The translations under genes were made by a program, and so were the position numbers. This document shows, in pieces, positions 55,736 to 64,000 of a stretch of DNA of 64,000 nt. Source of the stretch: Acinetobacter calcoaceticus. GTDB lineage: Bacteria; Pseudomonadota; Gammaproteobacteria; Pseudomonadales; Moraxellaceae. Location: NCBI RefSeq assembly GCF_016508255.1, contig NZ_JADVKT010000001.1, positions 372,001-436,000 of the forward strand, in the 5' to 3' direction. The notes under the pieces are model-generated. The model saw nothing but the letters and a program-made list of their open reading frames with translations, was not told the origin of the DNA and made no database searches. Numbering within the stretch: the first letter of the stretch is position 1; every line of letters starts with the position of its first letter.

Positions 55736-58132
55736 ATGAAGTTTGAACGTGGTATCGGTTTCTTTGCGCTAATCTTTTCCATTTTGGTCATTGGTGCTTT
55801 TATTGCTCTTAGTATCTATCTGATTCGTTTAGATAATATTATCCGTGAAAAATTTGAAGGACAGCGATGGGATATTCCTGCCAAAGTCTTTGCACGTCCT
55901 TTGGAAATTTATAATAACGCGCCTATTAGCCAAGCAAATTTCGCTCAAGAATTAAAGCTACTGGGTTATAAAACTTCAAGTAGTTATGATAAATCTGGTA
56001 CTTATGTTGCTCAAGGCAGCAATATGTATGTTCACACCCGTGGTTTTGACTATGGTGATAGTGTTGAACCAGAACAAGTATTAGAGTTAAATTTTGCAAA
56101 TGATCAGGTTGTCGAAGTCCGAAGCACTAAACCCTCCTCAACTGGGGTAGCACGTCTAGAACCCTTACTCATTGGAGGAATTTATCCTCAGCACAATGAA
56201 GACCGTGTACTCATTAAACTCAATAGTGTTCCTAAACCACTCATTGAAGCTTTAATTTCTACCGAAGACCGTAACTTCTACCATCATCATGGCATTTCAA
56301 TTCGTGGTACTGCCCGTGCGTTGGTGAGTAATGTTACAGGCGGAAGACGACAAGGCGGTTCAACCCTTACCCAACAATTAGTTAAAAATTTCTATCTCAC
56401 ACCTGAACGCACATTAAAACGTAAAGTTAATGAAGCATTAATGGCGTTATTGATTGAGTTGCACTACAGCAAAGATGAAATTTTGGAAGCCTATTTAAAT
56501 GAAGTGAATCTTGGCCAAAATGGTAGCTACTCAATTAATGGTTACGGTCTAGCTTCACAATTTTATTTCGGTCTACCGCTACGTGAACTCAGTGTCGCAC
56601 AACAAGCTTATTTAGTGGGTTTAGTTCAAGGACCTTCTTTATATAACCCTTGGAAAAACCCTGAAGGTGCAAAAAAACGCCGCGATACCGTGTTAAATAA
56701 CATGCTTGTGATGGGTTATTTAACTCAAGCCGAATATGAAAATGAAATTGCACGTCCTTTAAATGTATTAAGTAAACCAAGTTTAGGCCCTGCAAAATTC
56801 CCAGACTTTTTAGATATTGTACGTCGTCAATTACGTACAGAGTATCAAGAAAGCGATTTAACCAATCAAGGCTTGCGTATTTTCACAACACTGGACCCAA
56901 TTGCTCAGACTCAAGTTCAAGATGCTTTCAAAGCCTCTGTAGATCGTTTGACTAGTAGCAATCCTTCACGTTTGAAAAACTTGCAAGGTGCAGTGCTGAT
57001 TGCACATCCTGAAAATGGTGAGTTAATTGCAGCAGTTGGCTCTACACAAGACTTTACTGGTTTTAACCGTGCTTTAGATGCGAAACGTCAAGTCGGTTCT
57101 TTATTGAAACCCGTGATTTATTTAAGTGCTATTGAATCTGGACGATATAACTGGGCAAGCCAAATTGAAGATGCACCGATTAGTGTTCCTGTAGACGGCG
57201 GTAAAAGCTGGACACCGAAAAACTATAGTGGTGGTGGACATGGCATTGTAAGCTTGAGTGAAGCACTAGCAAATTCATATAACCTTTCTGCTGTACGTTT
57301 AGGTCAAGAATTCGGTTTATCTACGTTTACCAATAATTTAAGAAAATTTGGTGTTGAATCACCAATTCCGGCCTACCCTTCTATTTTCCTCGGTGCAGTT
57401 AATATGTCACCAATGGAAGTACTTGGAATTTACGAAAACTTCGCTACAGGCGGCTTCAAATATCCAACTCGCGCAATTCGCTCTGTTGTAGATGCAAATG
57501 GTCGTTTGCTTGATCGTTACGGTCTGAATGTACAACAAACGATTGATCCATCTGTTGGCTATATCATGAATTATGGTCTACAACAGGTCATGTCTTCAGG
57601 TACAGGCCGTTCAGCATATAGCAGCTTAGCGCCAACTTTAAAATTAGCAGGTAAATCTGGTACGACGAACGATACACGTGACTCATGGTTTGCAGGCTAT
57701 TCAGGCAATCATGTGGCTGTGGTATGGCTAGGTTTAGATGATAATAAAGTGACTGGTTTAACTGGTTCATCGGGGGCATTGCCTGTGTGGACAAGTGTAA
57801 TGAAGCAATTACGCCAAACCCCTGTAAATTTACGTCAACCAGACACCGTACAATGGCAGTGGATTGATCGTGCATCAGGTGATTTATCTGCGCAGGCTTG
57901 TGATGGTGCTATGTATATTCCAATGCTAACGCATACAGTTCCACATCGTGCTACGCCATGTGCAGCGCCTTATTATCAAGTTGATCCAACATATACGCCA
58001 CAAAGTGATAACACAACACCAGCTTCTCAACCGGATAATACCGATAACTATATTCGTGATAGTGAAAATCAGATGCAACAAGATCTGTCCAATAACTCAC
58101 ATGTGATTTCAAGTGGTAGTTATAACAACTAA
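55736..58132 (+). CDS. mrcB: Penicillin-binding protein 1b
   Basis: The 798-residue bifunctional peptidoglycan synthase has a short cytoplasmic end, one membrane helix (about 5-28), a UB2H-like region, a glycosyltransferase domain (STEDRNFYHHHGIS with the catalytic Glu, and RQGGSTLTQQLVKNFYL), and a transpeptidase domain with SxxK in GSLLKP, SYN in ANSYN, and KSGT. A Gln/Asn/Ser-rich tail ends it. The ATG at 55736 is used; a TTG at 55712 would add eight residues. A lipoprotein activator gene follows. Confidence 0.95.
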   Translation: MKFERGIGFFALIFSILVIGAFIALSIYLIRLDNIIREKFEGQRWDIPAKVFARPLEIYNNAPISQANFAQELKLLGYKTSSSYDKSGTYVAQGSNMYVHTRGFDYGDSVEPEQVLELNFANDQVVEVRSTKPSSTGVARLEPLLIGGIYPQHNEDRVLIKLNSVPKPLIEALISTEDRNFYHHHGISIRGTARALVSNVTGGRRQGGSTLTQQLVKNFYLTPERTLKRKVNEALMALLIELHYSKDEILEAYLNEVNLGQNGSYSINGYGLASQFYFGLPLRELSVAQQAYLVGLVQGPSLYNPWKNPEGAKKRRDTVLNNMLVMGYLTQAEYENEIARPLNVLSKPSLGPAKFPDFLDIVRRQLRTEYQESDLTNQGLRIFTTLDPIAQTQVQDAFKASVDRLTSSNPSRLKNLQGAVLIAHPENGELIAAVGSTQDFTGFNRALDAKRQVGSLLKPVIYLSAIESGRYNWASQIEDAPISVPVDGGKSWTPKNYSGGGHGIVSLSEALANSYNLSAVRLGQEFGLSTFTNNLRKFGVESPIPAYPSIFLGAVNMSPMEVLGIYENFATGGFKYPTRAIRSVVDANGRLLDRYGLNVQQTIDPSVGYIMNYGLQQVMSSGTGRSAYSSLAPTLKLAGKSGTTNDTRDSWFAGYSGNHVAVVWLGLDDNKVTGLTGSSGALPVWTSVMKQLRQTPVNLRQPDTVQWQWIDRASGDLSAQACDGAMYIPMLTHTVPHRATPCAAPYYQVDPTYTPQSDNTTPASQPDNTDNYIRDSENQMQQDLSNNSHVISSGSYNN

Positions 58133-58153
58133 GCGTTAACAGGAAAGTAGGAT

Positions 58154-58705
58154 ATGTTGAAGAAAGGTGTTTTTTATATTGGTGCTGTACTTATGGTCGG
58201 TTGTACAACTCTGCCTGATCATTCTGAGTCCAAAGAGAAAACACCAACTCCACCTGTGAAGAAAAATACGGAAACTCCATCAGGTGTAAAAATTACACCT
58301 TATGAGCATCCAGAAATTCAACGCAAAAATTTACAGGTTATTATTCCACAGCAAAAGAAGGTCCAACGCTTTAATGATGATGGAAGTCAGTTACCTGCAT
58401 TTAAAGTCTTAATGCAAAAAACACAGCAGGCTTACAAAAATCAGCAGTGGTCAGAAGCTGAACGCTATGCGCTTCAAGCACAGCGTTTAGCACCACAAGC
58501 GGCTGAGACTTATTTATTTCTTGCACTTACGGCAAATCATAAACAGCAATATTCTAATGCTGAGTCTTTGGCACGACGTGGTTTGAGTTTTTCTCAAAGT
58601 CAGGCAATGAAAAAGCAGCTTTGGTTGACTATTTTAAAAGCTGGACAGCAACGTAATAATCAAAAAACTATTCAAGAAGCTGAGCAAGCATTAAAAGCAC
58701 TCTAG
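58154..58705 (+). CDS. lpoP: TPR lipoprotein, probable PBP1b activator LpoP
   Basis: The 183-residue protein has a lipoprotein signal peptide (lipobox MVGC, Cys17), a Pro/Lys-rich linker (about 20-60), and TPR-like helices (AYKNQQWSEAERYALQAQRL then APQAAETYLFLALT). LpoP of Pseudomonas aeruginosa has this layout, lies next to the PBP1b gene and activates it; Acinetobacter homologues are known. The 21-bp gap to mrcB supports the same partner. Function is inferred from context. Confidence 0.8.
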   Translation: MLKKGVFYIGAVLMVGCTTLPDHSESKEKTPTPPVKKNTETPSGVKITPYEHPEIQRKNLQVIIPQQKKVQRFNDDGSQLPAFKVLMQKTQQAYKNQQWSEAERYALQAQRLAPQAAETYLFLALTANHKQQYSNAESLARRGLSFSQSQAMKKQLWLTILKAGQQRNNQKTIQEAEQALKAL

Positions 58706-58730
58706 CTTTTAATGCTTGTTTATTTTCTTA

Positions 58731-59630
58731 TTAGAAATTACGAATGCCTGCTAAGCCATATGCGCCATGCTGCTGTGCAGTGGCTAAATCATTAGGATGC
58801 ACTCCTCCCAATGCAAAAACTGGAATTTGGCTATTTTGAGCTAGATCAGCGAAACGCTCCCAGCCTAACGCCACGGCTTCTGGATGAGTTACTGTTGGTT
58901 TTACTGGACTAATAAAAGCTGCATCACAGCCAATCTGCTCAGCCTGTTTTAAAGAAACTGCATCGTGACAAGCTGCAATATATCGTAAACCGACCTTTAA
59001 ATCGCCCTTATGCAAATTCATGAGCTGAGATTGTTTTAAATGAACGGTCTTAATCTGCTTTTTTAACTCAGGACTTAACTGCTGCCAAATATCAATATTA
59101 ATGATTAAATTTGATAACTGATTTTCATGTAAAGTGCTTAATTGCTCTATAAATTGCTGTTCAGATTCATCTTCTATACGCCAATACAATAAAGCATCAC
59201 TACTTTCTACCGATGCAAACATATTGCTGATTTTGATGAGATGGGGCCAAGAGAGTCGTTTTATAATGTCTTTATTCGCTTTTGGAAAGTTTAAGTGAAG
59301 TAACTGTTCCCGTGTGTACCATACCCATGGTTGGTGAATAAGATTTAATAGTTCATCAGGCACATAACTATGGAATAAATGTAAATTGACAATAATGTCA
59401 TCATACTCATGGTGAATATAATCAAATTGATGCCAATCTTTTAAACCGATACCGACTTCTTCATAGATTTCACGGCGACAAGCTTCTTCGGGTGTTTCAC
59501 GCTGCTCAACTTTGCCACCAGGAAACTCATGCTTTCCACCTTGATGCTGCTCCTCCCCACGCCATCCAACTAATATTTTTCCACGATGGATCAAGATTGC
59601 TATAGCGACATCGACTATCGGTTTGGGCAT
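58731..59630 (-). CDS. Nudix hydrolase fused to a ThiE-like domain
   Basis: The 299-residue protein has an N-terminal MutT-type Nudix domain (about 1-130) with the Nudix box GGKVEQRETPEEACRREIYE followed by EVGI, and a C-terminal TIM-barrel part resembling thiamine phosphate synthase (VGLRYIAACHDA then CDAAFISPVKPT and PVFALGGV). The fusion is widespread in gammaproteobacteria; the Nudix part probably removes 8-oxo-dGTP, the role of the ThiE-like part is unclear. I start at the ATG 59630 rather than the TTG at 59657. Confidence 0.9.
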   Translation of the reverse strand: MPKPIVDVAIAILIHRGKILVGWRGEEQHQGGKHEFPGGKVEQRETPEEACRREIYEEVGIGLKDWHQFDYIHHEYDDIIVNLHLFHSYVPDELLNLIHQPWVWYTREQLLHLNFPKANKDIIKRLSWPHLIKISNMFASVESSDALLYWRIEDESEQQFIEQLSTLHENQLSNLIINIDIWQQLSPELKKQIKTVHLKQSQLMNLHKGDLKVGLRYIAACHDAVSLKQAEQIGCDAAFISPVKPTVTHPEAVALGWERFADLAQNSQIPVFALGGVHPNDLATAQQHGAYGLAGIRNF

Positions 59631-59700
59631 TTTTCTACTCTCTAAAATTTTTCTCAAGTGTAAGCAAATTTTATCATTTTATAAAATTTTTAAAATCTCA

Positions 59701-59734
59701 TTGACAGACCTATTCGATAATGATTATCATTTAA
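59701..59734 (+). promoter_or_regulatory. hemP promoter with overlapping Fur box
   Basis: TTGACA (59701-59706), an 18-base spacer and TATCAT (59725-59730) form a strong promoter. GATAATGATTATCATTTAA (59716-59734) is a near-perfect Fur box (15-16 of 19) covering the -10 element, so iron-loaded Fur should block RNA polymerase directly. Confidence 0.85.
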
Positions 59735-59766
59735 ATCGTTCAAGAACATACCACGGAGCACAACAA

Positions 59767-59937
59767 ATGAACGCACCTTTTAGCCTATTTACCCGTAACA
59801 ATGAAACAGCTCATGCCTTACCAATGTTACATTCTAATAACCTCTTTGCATTAGGCCGTGAAATCCGCATTATGCATGCTGGCGAGGAATATCGTTTACG
59901 CCTCACTCGTAATAATCGTCTTATTTTAACTAAATAA
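59767..59937 (+). CDS. hemP: Hemin uptake protein HemP/HmuP family
   Basis: The 56-residue protein matches the HemP family: a variable N-terminal half, then LGREIRIMHAGEEYRLRLTR and the invariant end LILTK. Family members regulate or assist heme-uptake genes. The ATG at 59767 has GGAG upstream; the frame extends further up without relevance. The gene is alone here, with no heme receptor beside it. It is driven by a promoter overlapped by a Fur box. Confidence 0.9.
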   Translation: MNAPFSLFTRNNETAHALPMLHSNNLFALGREIRIMHAGEEYRLRLTRNNRLILTK

Positions 59938-59984
59938 AAAATACACTCGCGTTTCAATAACATTCGTGGGAAAACAAAAAATGG

Positions 59985-60011
59985 ATAGCATGGGTAACCA
60001 TGCTATTTTTT
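59985..60011 (+). terminator. Terminator of hemP
   Basis: ATAGCATGG and CCATGCTAT form a perfect 9-bp stem around GTAA, followed by a U-run. Confidence 0.88.
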
Positions 60012-61350
60012 ATAAAGGAAGATTAGCCTCCACCTTCAAACCACCCAGTTCGGCATGCATAAAATGTAATTCACCATTATGCAATTCAATAATTTTTCGT
60101 GTAATCGAAATTCCTAACCCTGAACCTTGCTGCTGAGTGCCTAATACCCGAAAAAAACGCTGCCCTAAACGTTGCAACACCTCATCGTCTACACCATTTC
60201 CTGCATCTTCTATAGAAACCTTAATTTGCTGTTCATCCTGACTAATCTCAACACGAATAGAGCCTAAAGCTGGGCTATAACGAATGGCGTTATCAAATAA
60301 ATTTCTAAACGCAATAAAGAGTAATTCTTCATTCGCAAACGTTTTAGTTTCTATTGATAAGGTATTTGTCTCTATCAGCATCTGTTTAGCTTGCGCATCC
60401 AAATTCACACTTTCTATGACTCGGGCTAATAAGTAATTTAAATCGATAATAGTTTTAGGAAGTTCGGGCTGATCTGCTTCATTAGGTTCCAAGCGGGCAA
60501 GAAGGAGTAAGTTTTCAAGTATTTTTGTACTTTTTGAAACATCTTCTTGTATACGCTCAAAGTCCTGATGAAGTTCTGGAACTTGCTGATATTTACGTTG
60601 TAAAACCTGAAGACGCATTTGTATTGCAGATAATGGAGATCGTAACTCATGAGAAGCATCTGCGGTAAAACGCTGTTCAGCTACTAATGCCCTTTGCAGC
60701 CTTGCGAGTAACTGGTTTATCGCATCTATAACAGGTTGAATTTCTGTAATGACATCTGGGTCTTGAATAGGTTCTAAATTTGATGCAGTTTTTTGAGCAA
60801 TACGTTTAGATAATAAGTTTAGAGCAGCTAATTGCTGCTTGGTACACCAACGTACAATTGCCCATTGTAAAAGCCAGAATAACACCATGAGTGCACTATA
60901 GCCTGCAAGCGCTTTAAAAACCTCTTCAATACGGGTACTAATGGGCTGAAAGACTTCGACATGTAACTGTGAGTCCACTTGCTGGGCAGCAAGACTTCTC
61001 CATAATTGGCCATCAAACCAAAAATATGAAAAACCTTTTGACAAATTACCTTGTTCAAAAAGCTCATACTGATAGGTATCAGAATGAGTAAGTAATTGAT
61101 CGGCATTTAATAATTCATACTGGATATCAAATTCATCACTCAGCTCATCAAATTGTCTCATAGGATGTTTTGAAAGATCTGAAACAAGCAAGGTATCTGA
61201 AATTTCATCCATGATTTCGTCTTGCACTGCCATGTTGTGATAAATAGAAAATATAGTGAGTAAGCTTAAAGCCAGTAGCCCCACCACGATACTACTCCAC
61301 ATCGTGGTTTTAACCAGTTGCGACTGCAAGGATGAGCGATTCGATTTCAT
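60010..61350 (-). CDS. qseC: QseC-like sensor histidine kinase
   Basis: The 446-residue kinase has a membrane helix near 15-35, a periplasmic sensor of about 120 residues, a second helix (about 143-165), a HAMP-like linker, the H box ASHELRSPLSAIQMRL (His phosphorylation site), and N, G1 and G2 boxes (NAIRYSP, DAGNGV, GSGLGIS). Its ATG overlaps the qseB stop by four bases. The neighbouring ygiW-family gene supports a QseBC-type assignment, although the stimulus is not shown. Confidence 0.85.
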   Translation of the reverse strand: MKSNRSSLQSQLVKTTMWSSIVVGLLALSLLTIFSIYHNMAVQDEIMDEISDTLLVSDLSKHPMRQFDELSDEFDIQYELLNADQLLTHSDTYQYELFEQGNLSKGFSYFWFDGQLWRSLAAQQVDSQLHVEVFQPISTRIEEVFKALAGYSALMVLFWLLQWAIVRWCTKQQLAALNLLSKRIAQKTASNLEPIQDPDVITEIQPVIDAINQLLARLQRALVAEQRFTADASHELRSPLSAIQMRLQVLQRKYQQVPELHQDFERIQEDVSKSTKILENLLLLARLEPNEADQPELPKTIIDLNYLLARVIESVNLDAQAKQMLIETNTLSIETKTFANEELLFIAFRNLFDNAIRYSPALGSIRVEISQDEQQIKVSIEDAGNGVDDEVLQRLGQRFFRVLGTQQQGSGLGISITRKIIELHNGELHFMHAELGGLKVEANLPL

Positions 61351-62009
61351 TTTAAATCTCCCATACGGTAACCTAACCCCCGTATGGTTTTAATACAGTT
61401 ACTTCCGATTTTTTTACGCAGCTGATAAATAAATACTTCTATTGCATTACTTTCAATTTCCTCACCCCATGCATAGAGTGCCTCTTCTAATTGATCTCTT
61501 GTAATAATATGTTCAGGCCGCACCATCAACTTACGTAATATTTGGAATTCTTTTGCTGTTAAATCAATAGAGTTTCCAGCACATAATACAACTTTCGCTT
61601 GTGTATCAAGTTGCAGATTTCTCCACACTAAGATTGATTGCTGACTCAAAGTTTGTTTGCGTAGTTGAGCGCGGATTCGCGCAGATAATTCTTCTAAACT
61701 AAAAGGTTTAACCAAGTAATCATTTGCACCTAAATCTAGTCCTTCTACCCGGTCATGAATACTGTCACGGGCTGTAATAAAAATAACTGGAACATTTTTT
61801 TGTTTATGACGGATCGTTGTTAAAACTTTTTCGCCCGCTAATTGCGGCAGTCCTCGATCAAGCAAAATACAGCCATAGTCATGCTGTTCGATTGCTGTAA
61901 GCGCATAATCCCCTCTTTCCACCCAATCGACCTGATAACCGTCTAACTCTAACCATGATTGAATACTTTCAGCTTGAGAGCGATCATCTTCTGCAAGCAA
62001 AATTCTCAT
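61347..62009 (-). CDS. qseB: QseB-like OmpR-family response regulator
   Basis: The 220-residue regulator has an N-terminal receiver domain (acidic pocket EDD at 7-9, phospho-Asp in ILLDRGLP about residue 51, Thr in FITARDS and the conserved Lys in YLVKPF) and a C-terminal winged-helix DNA-binding domain (LTAKEFQILRKLM, then KTIRGLGYRM). It belongs to the QseB/PmrA group. Translation is coupled to the kinase gene by an ATGA overlap. Confidence 0.88.
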   Translation of the reverse strand: MRILLAEDDRSQAESIQSWLELDGYQVDWVERGDYALTAIEQHDYGCILLDRGLPQLAGEKVLTTIRHKQKNVPVIFITARDSIHDRVEGLDLGANDYLVKPFSLEELSARIRAQLRKQTLSQQSILVWRNLQLDTQAKVVLCAGNSIDLTAKEFQILRKLMVRPEHIITRDQLEEALYAWGEEIESNAIEVFIYQLRKKIGSNCIKTIRGLGYRMGDLK

Positions 62010-62054
62010 CTATTTTTCCTGTTATATCCTGATTTGATCTTGCCAAGCCTTTAT

Positions 62055-62088
62055 AAAAAAAGCAAAGCCGCATCATTTAAATGCGGCT
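62055..62088 (-). terminator. Terminator after the ygiW-like gene
   Basis: On the - strand AGCCGCAT pairs with ATGCGGCT around a seven-base loop, with a following TTTGC and U-run. It separates the ygiW-like gene from qseBC. Confidence 0.75.
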
Positions 62089-62113
62089 AAAAGTAGCAGA
62101 CTAGAGACCAACT

Positions 62114-62476
62114 TTAGAACTGAACTTGATTCACATCAATTTCTACACGTTTTAAAGGCTTATAGTCGATATCTACCTCACCAATTAAAGTCACATTTGT
62201 ACTTGGTGAAATAGGATGACCTTGCCAAAGTTCATCATCTACATCAATTGTAATGCTACCGGTCTTATCACGAAATTGGTATTTTTCATCGCCTAAAGAT
62301 TTTACAACCTGACCACGTACTTTTACCGTTGTATTATCTTTCACTGTTAATACATGCTTAATAGTTGTTACAGATACTGGAGCAATTGCTGACTGATTCA
62401 CAGGTGTATTCGCCATAGCTACACCAGAGGCTGTTAGACCTGTAGTCAGGATCATTGCTTTAAGCATTTTCATCAA
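62114..62476 (-). CDS. YgiW/YdeI-type OB-fold stress protein
   Basis: The 120-residue periplasmic protein has a signal peptide (cleavage after VAMA-N, about residue 22) and a BOF/OB-fold domain with DNTTVKVRGQVVKSLGDEKY and FRDKTGSITIDVDDELW. YgiW and YdeI mediate stress tolerance, and ygiW sits next to qseBC in Enterobacteriaceae. Same strand as qseBC but separated by a terminator, so probably transcribed separately. Confidence 0.88.
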   Translation of the reverse strand: MMKMLKAMILTTGLTASGVAMANTPVNQSAIAPVSVTTIKHVLTVKDNTTVKVRGQVVKSLGDEKYQFRDKTGSITIDVDDELWQGHPISPSTNVTLIGEVDIDYKPLKRVEIDVNQVQF

Positions 62477-62548
62477 ACCACCTTTAAAATCACATCTTGG
62501 AATAACATAAGTTCATCATGTATAAATGAGGTGAATCTTAAGAAAAAT

Positions 62549-64000
62549 TTAATTTAATGGCACAACTCGTAATACCTCTTCCAATGTCGTAAGGCCATCA
62601 ATTACTTTACGAGCACCCGCAATTCTTAAGGGTTCTATACCTTCTTTTTTAGTTTGTGTTCTCAAATCATTTAATGTCATATGGCTACTGATAAGATGCT
62701 TCAGCTCAAGACTTACTGGCATAAATTCATAAATACCGATTCGTCCCTTATAACCTGTATGACGACATTGTTCACACCCTACTGCCTGATACACTCTTTC
62801 TGGCATTTCCATAATGTAGTCGAATGTTAAATGTTGCCATTCGTCCTCATTAATATGAGTTTGTTGTTTACAATGGGGACAAAGCTGTCGTACTAACCGC
62901 TGTGCGAGAACACCCAAAATTGTGGCTGCTGTCAAGAATGGTTGCACGCCTAAATCATGCAAGCGAGTCAAACTAGACGGCGCATCATTGGTATGTAAAG
63001 TTGATAATACCAAATGACCTGTTAATGCAGCCTGAATGGCCATATTCGCTGTATCTTGATCACGAATTTCCCCAATCATAATAATGTCAGGGTCTTGACG
63101 CATGAGCGCACGAACACCATCTGCAAAGCCTAATTCAACTGCATTGTTGACCTGCATCTGGTTAAAACTAGGCTCTAACATTTCAATTGGATCTTCAATG
63201 GTACAGACATTGACCTGATCTGTTGCAAGCTGCTTTAACGAAGAATATAGCGTTGTCGTTTTACCTGAACCTGTAGGACCAGTGACTAAAATAATGCCAT
63301 GGCTATTTTTTGTTAACTGTTGCCACTGTTGTAATAAGCTCTCTTCAAAACCCAGTTGATGAAAAGAACGTACCAAGACATCGGGATCGAAAATACGCAT
63401 AACCAGTTTTTCACCAAATGCAGTGGGCAAGGTCGATAAACGTAGCTCTGTTTCTTGGCCCTTTGGTGTCCGAGTTTTTAATCGACCATCTTGCGGTTTG
63501 CGCTTTTCGGCGACATTTAAACGTCCTAAAATCTTAATACGTGCAATCACTGCGGTTAGCGTATTTGAAGGCATGTTATAAATGGTGTGCAAAACACCAT
63601 CGATACGGAACCTGACTTTGCCATTGTCCTTACGCGGTTCCATATGAATGTCACTGGCACTTTGTTCAAAAGCGAACTGTAAAATCCAGTCGACTAATTT
63701 CACAATATGCTGATCATTGGCATCAGGATTTTGACTATCCCCAAGTTGTAAAAGAGCCTCAACATTTTTGTTATCACGATCATGAGCTGCATCTTTTTGA
63801 GCTGAGTTTACCGCTCGACTGACCTGATAATATTCTCGTAAATAACGTTGCAACTGTTCGGGATTAAGTAATACCCGCTCAATTTTTTTAGGAGCTAGAC
63901 TTCGTTCAAGATTATTGAGCCAATCTGTTTGAAATGGCTGGTCTGTTCCAATCACAATTCGATCGGCATGGATTTCAACAGCTAAAATATGATTACGAAT
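62549..64000 (-). CDS. gspE: Type II secretion ATPase GspE (5' end outside the window)
   Basis: At least 484 residues of a GspE/PilB-type secretion ATPase. Features are Walker A GPTGSGKTTTLY, Asp box and RQDPDIIMIGEIRD, the His box ALTGHLVLSTLHTNDA, and a four-cysteine zinc site (LCPHC ... CEQCRHTGYKGR). The frame is open through base 64000 (IRNHILAVEIHADR precedes the internal GTG at 63955), so the true start lies beyond the edge. It fits GspE better than PilB by its length and N-terminal pattern. It would power pseudopilus assembly with GspL/GspM encoded at 24.4-26.0 kb. Confidence 0.92.
   Translation of the reverse strand: MRNHILAVEIHADRIVIGTDQPFQTDWLNNLERSLAPKKIERVLLNPEQLQRYLREYYQVSRAVNSAQKDAAHDRDNKNVEALLQLGDSQNPDANDQHIVKLVDWILQFAFEQSASDIHMEPRKDNGKVRFRIDGVLHTIYNMPSNTLTAVIARIKILGRLNVAEKRKPQDGRLKTRTPKGQETELRLSTLPTAFGEKLVMRIFDPDVLVRSFHQLGFEESLLQQWQQLTKNSHGIILVTGPTGSGKTTTLYSSLKQLATDQVNVCTIEDPIEMLEPSFNQMQVNNAVELGFADGVRALMRQDPDIIMIGEIRDQDTANMAIQAALTGHLVLSTLHTNDAPSSLTRLHDLGVQPFLTAATILGVLAQRLVRQLCPHCKQQTHINEDEWQHLTFDYIMEMPERVYQAVGCEQCRHTGYKGRIGIYEFMPVSLELKHLISSHMTLNDLRTQTKKEGIEPLRIAGARKVIDGLTTLEEVLRVVPLN

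Noticed and set aside
60010-62009. PmrAB (polymyxin resistance) identity for the two-component pair
   Set aside because: No pmrC-like phosphoethanolamine transferase is adjacent, and the ygiW-family neighbour fits QseBC-type systems better.
1-64000. Insertion sequences, prophage, CRISPR arrays or integrons
   Set aside because: No transposase, integrase, phage gene, spaced direct repeats or attachment site was seen anywhere in the window.

Overview
The window is a chromosomal segment from a low-GC gammaproteobacterium. I infer Acinetobacter, most likely the A. calcoaceticus-baumannii complex. The grounds are a BlsA-type BLUF photoreceptor, the fused TyrA-AroA protein, an LpoP-like TPR lipoprotein next to PBP1b, scattered type II secretion genes (gspLM and gspE apart), and AT-rich intergenic DNA. 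No insertion sequence, integrase, prophage, plasmid gene or CRISPR array was seen. Most of the window is ordinary core genome with some accessory patches.

Layout. 1-5.1 kb: gltS, a PhaC-like hydrolase with a Ser nucleophile, a long AT-rich gap holding a structured-RNA candidate, a four-helix membrane protein abutting blsA tail to tail, and a cold-shock gene. 5.9-8.5 kb: an outer-membrane porin and an exported M20 amidohydrolase. 8.8-9.25 kb: tandem tRNA-Trp/tRNA-Leu pairs. 9.4-15.8 kb: atypical kinase plus patatin, a DUF815 ATPase, an unknown protein, tsaD, rpsU and yqeY. 15.9-21.1 kb: a BepA-like protease, a hydroxyacid dehydrogenase, a possible polymerase III psi subunit, and an M48 protein that has lost its zinc ligands. 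21.1-24.3 kb: pyrD-cvpA-purF. 24.4-28.2 kb: nitroreductase-gpsA-sixA-gspL-gspM. 28.4-33.4 kb: lipoprotein, rhlB, a second cold-shock gene, tusA, rpoH, DUF423, thiS-thiG. 33.7-36.3 kb: yaaA-HD-unknown operon with 11-nt overlaps, and an alpha/beta hydrolase.

36.4-42.7 kb is the RNA-repair locus: rtcR, rnz, then a sigma54 promoter, a hairpin-rich leader, rtcB, two poorly known genes, an unexplained 259-bp segment and rtcA. RtcR (CARF plus AAA+) would sense RNA ends and open the sigma54 promoter; RtcB ligates 2',3'-cyclic phosphate or 3'-phosphate ends and RtcA cyclizes 3' ends. 42.7-48.3 kb: pepD, a small unknown, tyrA-aroA (with class II EPSP synthase signatures) and pheA. 48.3-52.4 kb: a Fur-box-preceded decayed esterase, a lipoprotein, an acyl-CoA dehydrogenase and dctA. 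52.9-59.9 kb: ybiB, an exported unknown, DUF1315, nadK, PBP1b plus its probable lipoprotein activator, a Nudix/ThiE-like fusion and a Fur-controlled hemP. 60-64 kb: qseBC-like two-component genes with ygiW, and a gspE gene cut by the right edge.

The features most worth a second look are the structured RNA/micro-ORF unit at 3.6-3.8 kb, the non-coding or decayed segment and leader hairpins in the rtc operon, the M48 pseudoprotease, and the HolD-like unknown.
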